A stretch of 57,663 bases of DNA from Metabacillus mangrovi (GTDB lineage: Bacteria > Bacillota > Bacilli > Bacillales > Bacillaceae): contig NZ_WMIB01000023.1 in NCBI RefSeq assembly GCF_009711125.1, forward strand, positions 1 through 57,663. The letters are read 5' to 3'. This document shows, piece by piece, positions 57,187 through 57,663 of the stretch; positions within the stretch are counted from its first letter, which is position 1, and every line of letters begins with the position of its first letter. Below the pieces are notes generated by a model. It worked only from the letters and a program-made list of their open reading frames with translations, was not told the DNA's origin and did no database searches. Made by a program: the position numbers and the translations under genes.

Positions 57187-57585
57187 TTACTGATTTAATC
57201 TTTCTGCCTGTTTAACAACGAACTCGTTGTCTTCTACATCGAGTGTCACATTCTGGCCCTTTTCAATGTTGCCTCTGAGAAGCTCTTCAGAAAGACGGTC
57301 CTCTACGTGCTTCTGAATCGCCCTGCGGAGCGGTCTCGCCCCATACTCAAGGTCAACACCCTCTTCAGTGATCTTATCGATTGCTGCATCGGTCAAAGTC
57401 AGGGACAAATCAAGTTCAGCCAAGCGTTTTGTCAGCTGGCCGGACATTAACGTGACAATCTCTTTCAAGTGTTTCTTCTCAAGAGAATGGAAGACGATGA
57501 TTTCATCGATCCGGTTGATAAACTCCGGACGGAATGCTTTTTTCAGCTCATCCATCACTTTGCCCTTCATGTCTTTATAATTCTG
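57187..57585 (-). CDS. clpC: ClpC ATPase, C-terminal fragment only
   Basis: The last ~133 residues of the ~810-residue Hsp100 unfoldase that works with ClpP and the adaptor MecA or McsB. Visible are the end of the second AAA+ domain (KDMKGKVMDELKKAFRPEFI, then NRIDEIIVFHSLEKKHL) and the sensor-2/C-terminal region (LEYGARPLRRAIQKHVEDRL). The reading frame stays open back to about 57585, where the sequence changes abruptly to 23S rRNA. The N-terminal ~680 residues are missing, so this is a partial gene, most likely through an assembly join rather than true gene damage. Confidence 0.95.
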   Translation of the reverse strand, partial: QNYKDMKGKVMDELKKAFRPEFINRIDEIIVFHSLEKKHLKEIVTLMSGQLTKRLAELDLSLTLTDAAIDKITEEGVDLEYGARPLRRAIQKHVEDRLSEELLRGNIEKGQNVTLDVEDNEFVVKQAERLNQ

Positions 57586-57586
57586 T

Positions 57587-57663
57587 GCTGGTGGTCTGGG
57601 CTGTTTCCCTTTCGACTACGGATCTTATCACTCGCAGTCTGACTCCCATGGATAAGTCTTTGG
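57587..57663 (-). rRNA. 23S ribosomal RNA fragment at window edge
   Basis: 77 nt match, on the minus strand, an internal part of bacterial 23S rRNA: GGGAGTCAGACTGCGAGTGA, TAAGATCCGTAGTCGAAAGG and GAAACAGCCCAGACCACCAG. In intact 23S the next bases are CTAAGGTCCC; here they are replaced by clpC sequence. It is an isolated piece, not the 3' end of a gene. Confidence 0.9.

Overview
The window is a stretch of chromosome from an endospore-forming member of the Bacillaceae (Firmicutes). The evidence is the gene order, which follows the classical Bacillus subtilis order between two rRNA operons (rrn–ctsR/clpC–radA–rpoBC–S10/spc/alpha–cwlD–gerD–pdaB–rrn), the sporulation genes (sigH, kbaA, gerD, cwlD, pdaB), the purine-rich ribosome-binding sites, and protein lengths that often match B. 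subtilis to the residue once the true start is chosen (RpoB 1193, RpoC 1199, SigH 218, NusG 177). I cannot name a genus or species. Nearly everything is on the minus strand, so transcription runs from high to low coordinates. Only pdaB, an FAD oxidoreductase gene and gerD are on the plus strand.

Right to left: positions 57587-57663 are a piece of 23S rRNA joined abruptly to the 3' end of clpC, which is probably an assembly artefact at a contig end. Then come radA and disA (DNA repair and c-di-AMP synthesis), yacL, the isoprenoid genes ispD and ispF, gltX, a cysteine T-box leader with cysE-cysS, mrnC, rlmB, rae1, sigH, rpmG, secE and nusG. The L11/L1 (rplK-rplA) and L10/L12 (rplJ-rplL) genes follow, then a 16S methyltransferase gene, rpoB-rpoC, and the str operon (L7Ae-like gene, rpsL, rpsG, fusA, tuf). 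The S10-spc-alpha superoperon (rpsJ to rplQ, including secY, adk, map, infA, rpmJ and rpoA) leads into ecfA1-ecfA2-ecfT-truA-rplM-rpsI.

The left 8 kb is the variable part: a 65-residue membrane protein, a DUF1445 hydro-lyase-like protein, ybaK, cwlD, salA, gerD, kbaA, an FAD-dependent oxidoreductase, pdaB, an aminoglycoside 6-adenylyltransferase (aadK-like) and finally the promoters and first ~74 nt of another 16S rRNA gene.

Functionally this is the core gene-expression block of the cell: ribosomal proteins, elongation factors, RNA polymerase, the Sec channel and two tRNA synthetases, with sporulation and germination genes at its edge. Many promoters with 17-bp spacing, an L10 leader, a probable L13 leader, a Cys T-box and numerous intrinsic terminators can be read directly.

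I did not find a convincing new multi-gene system. The observations most worth checking are the clpC/23S junction, a frameshifted remnant of the KOW-protein gene between infA and map, a cluster of hairpins of unknown nature upstream of ecfA1, a palindrome plus terminator-like hairpin in the rpoB leader, and a hairpin that appears to bridge a distant Shine-Dalgarno sequence to the nusG start codon.
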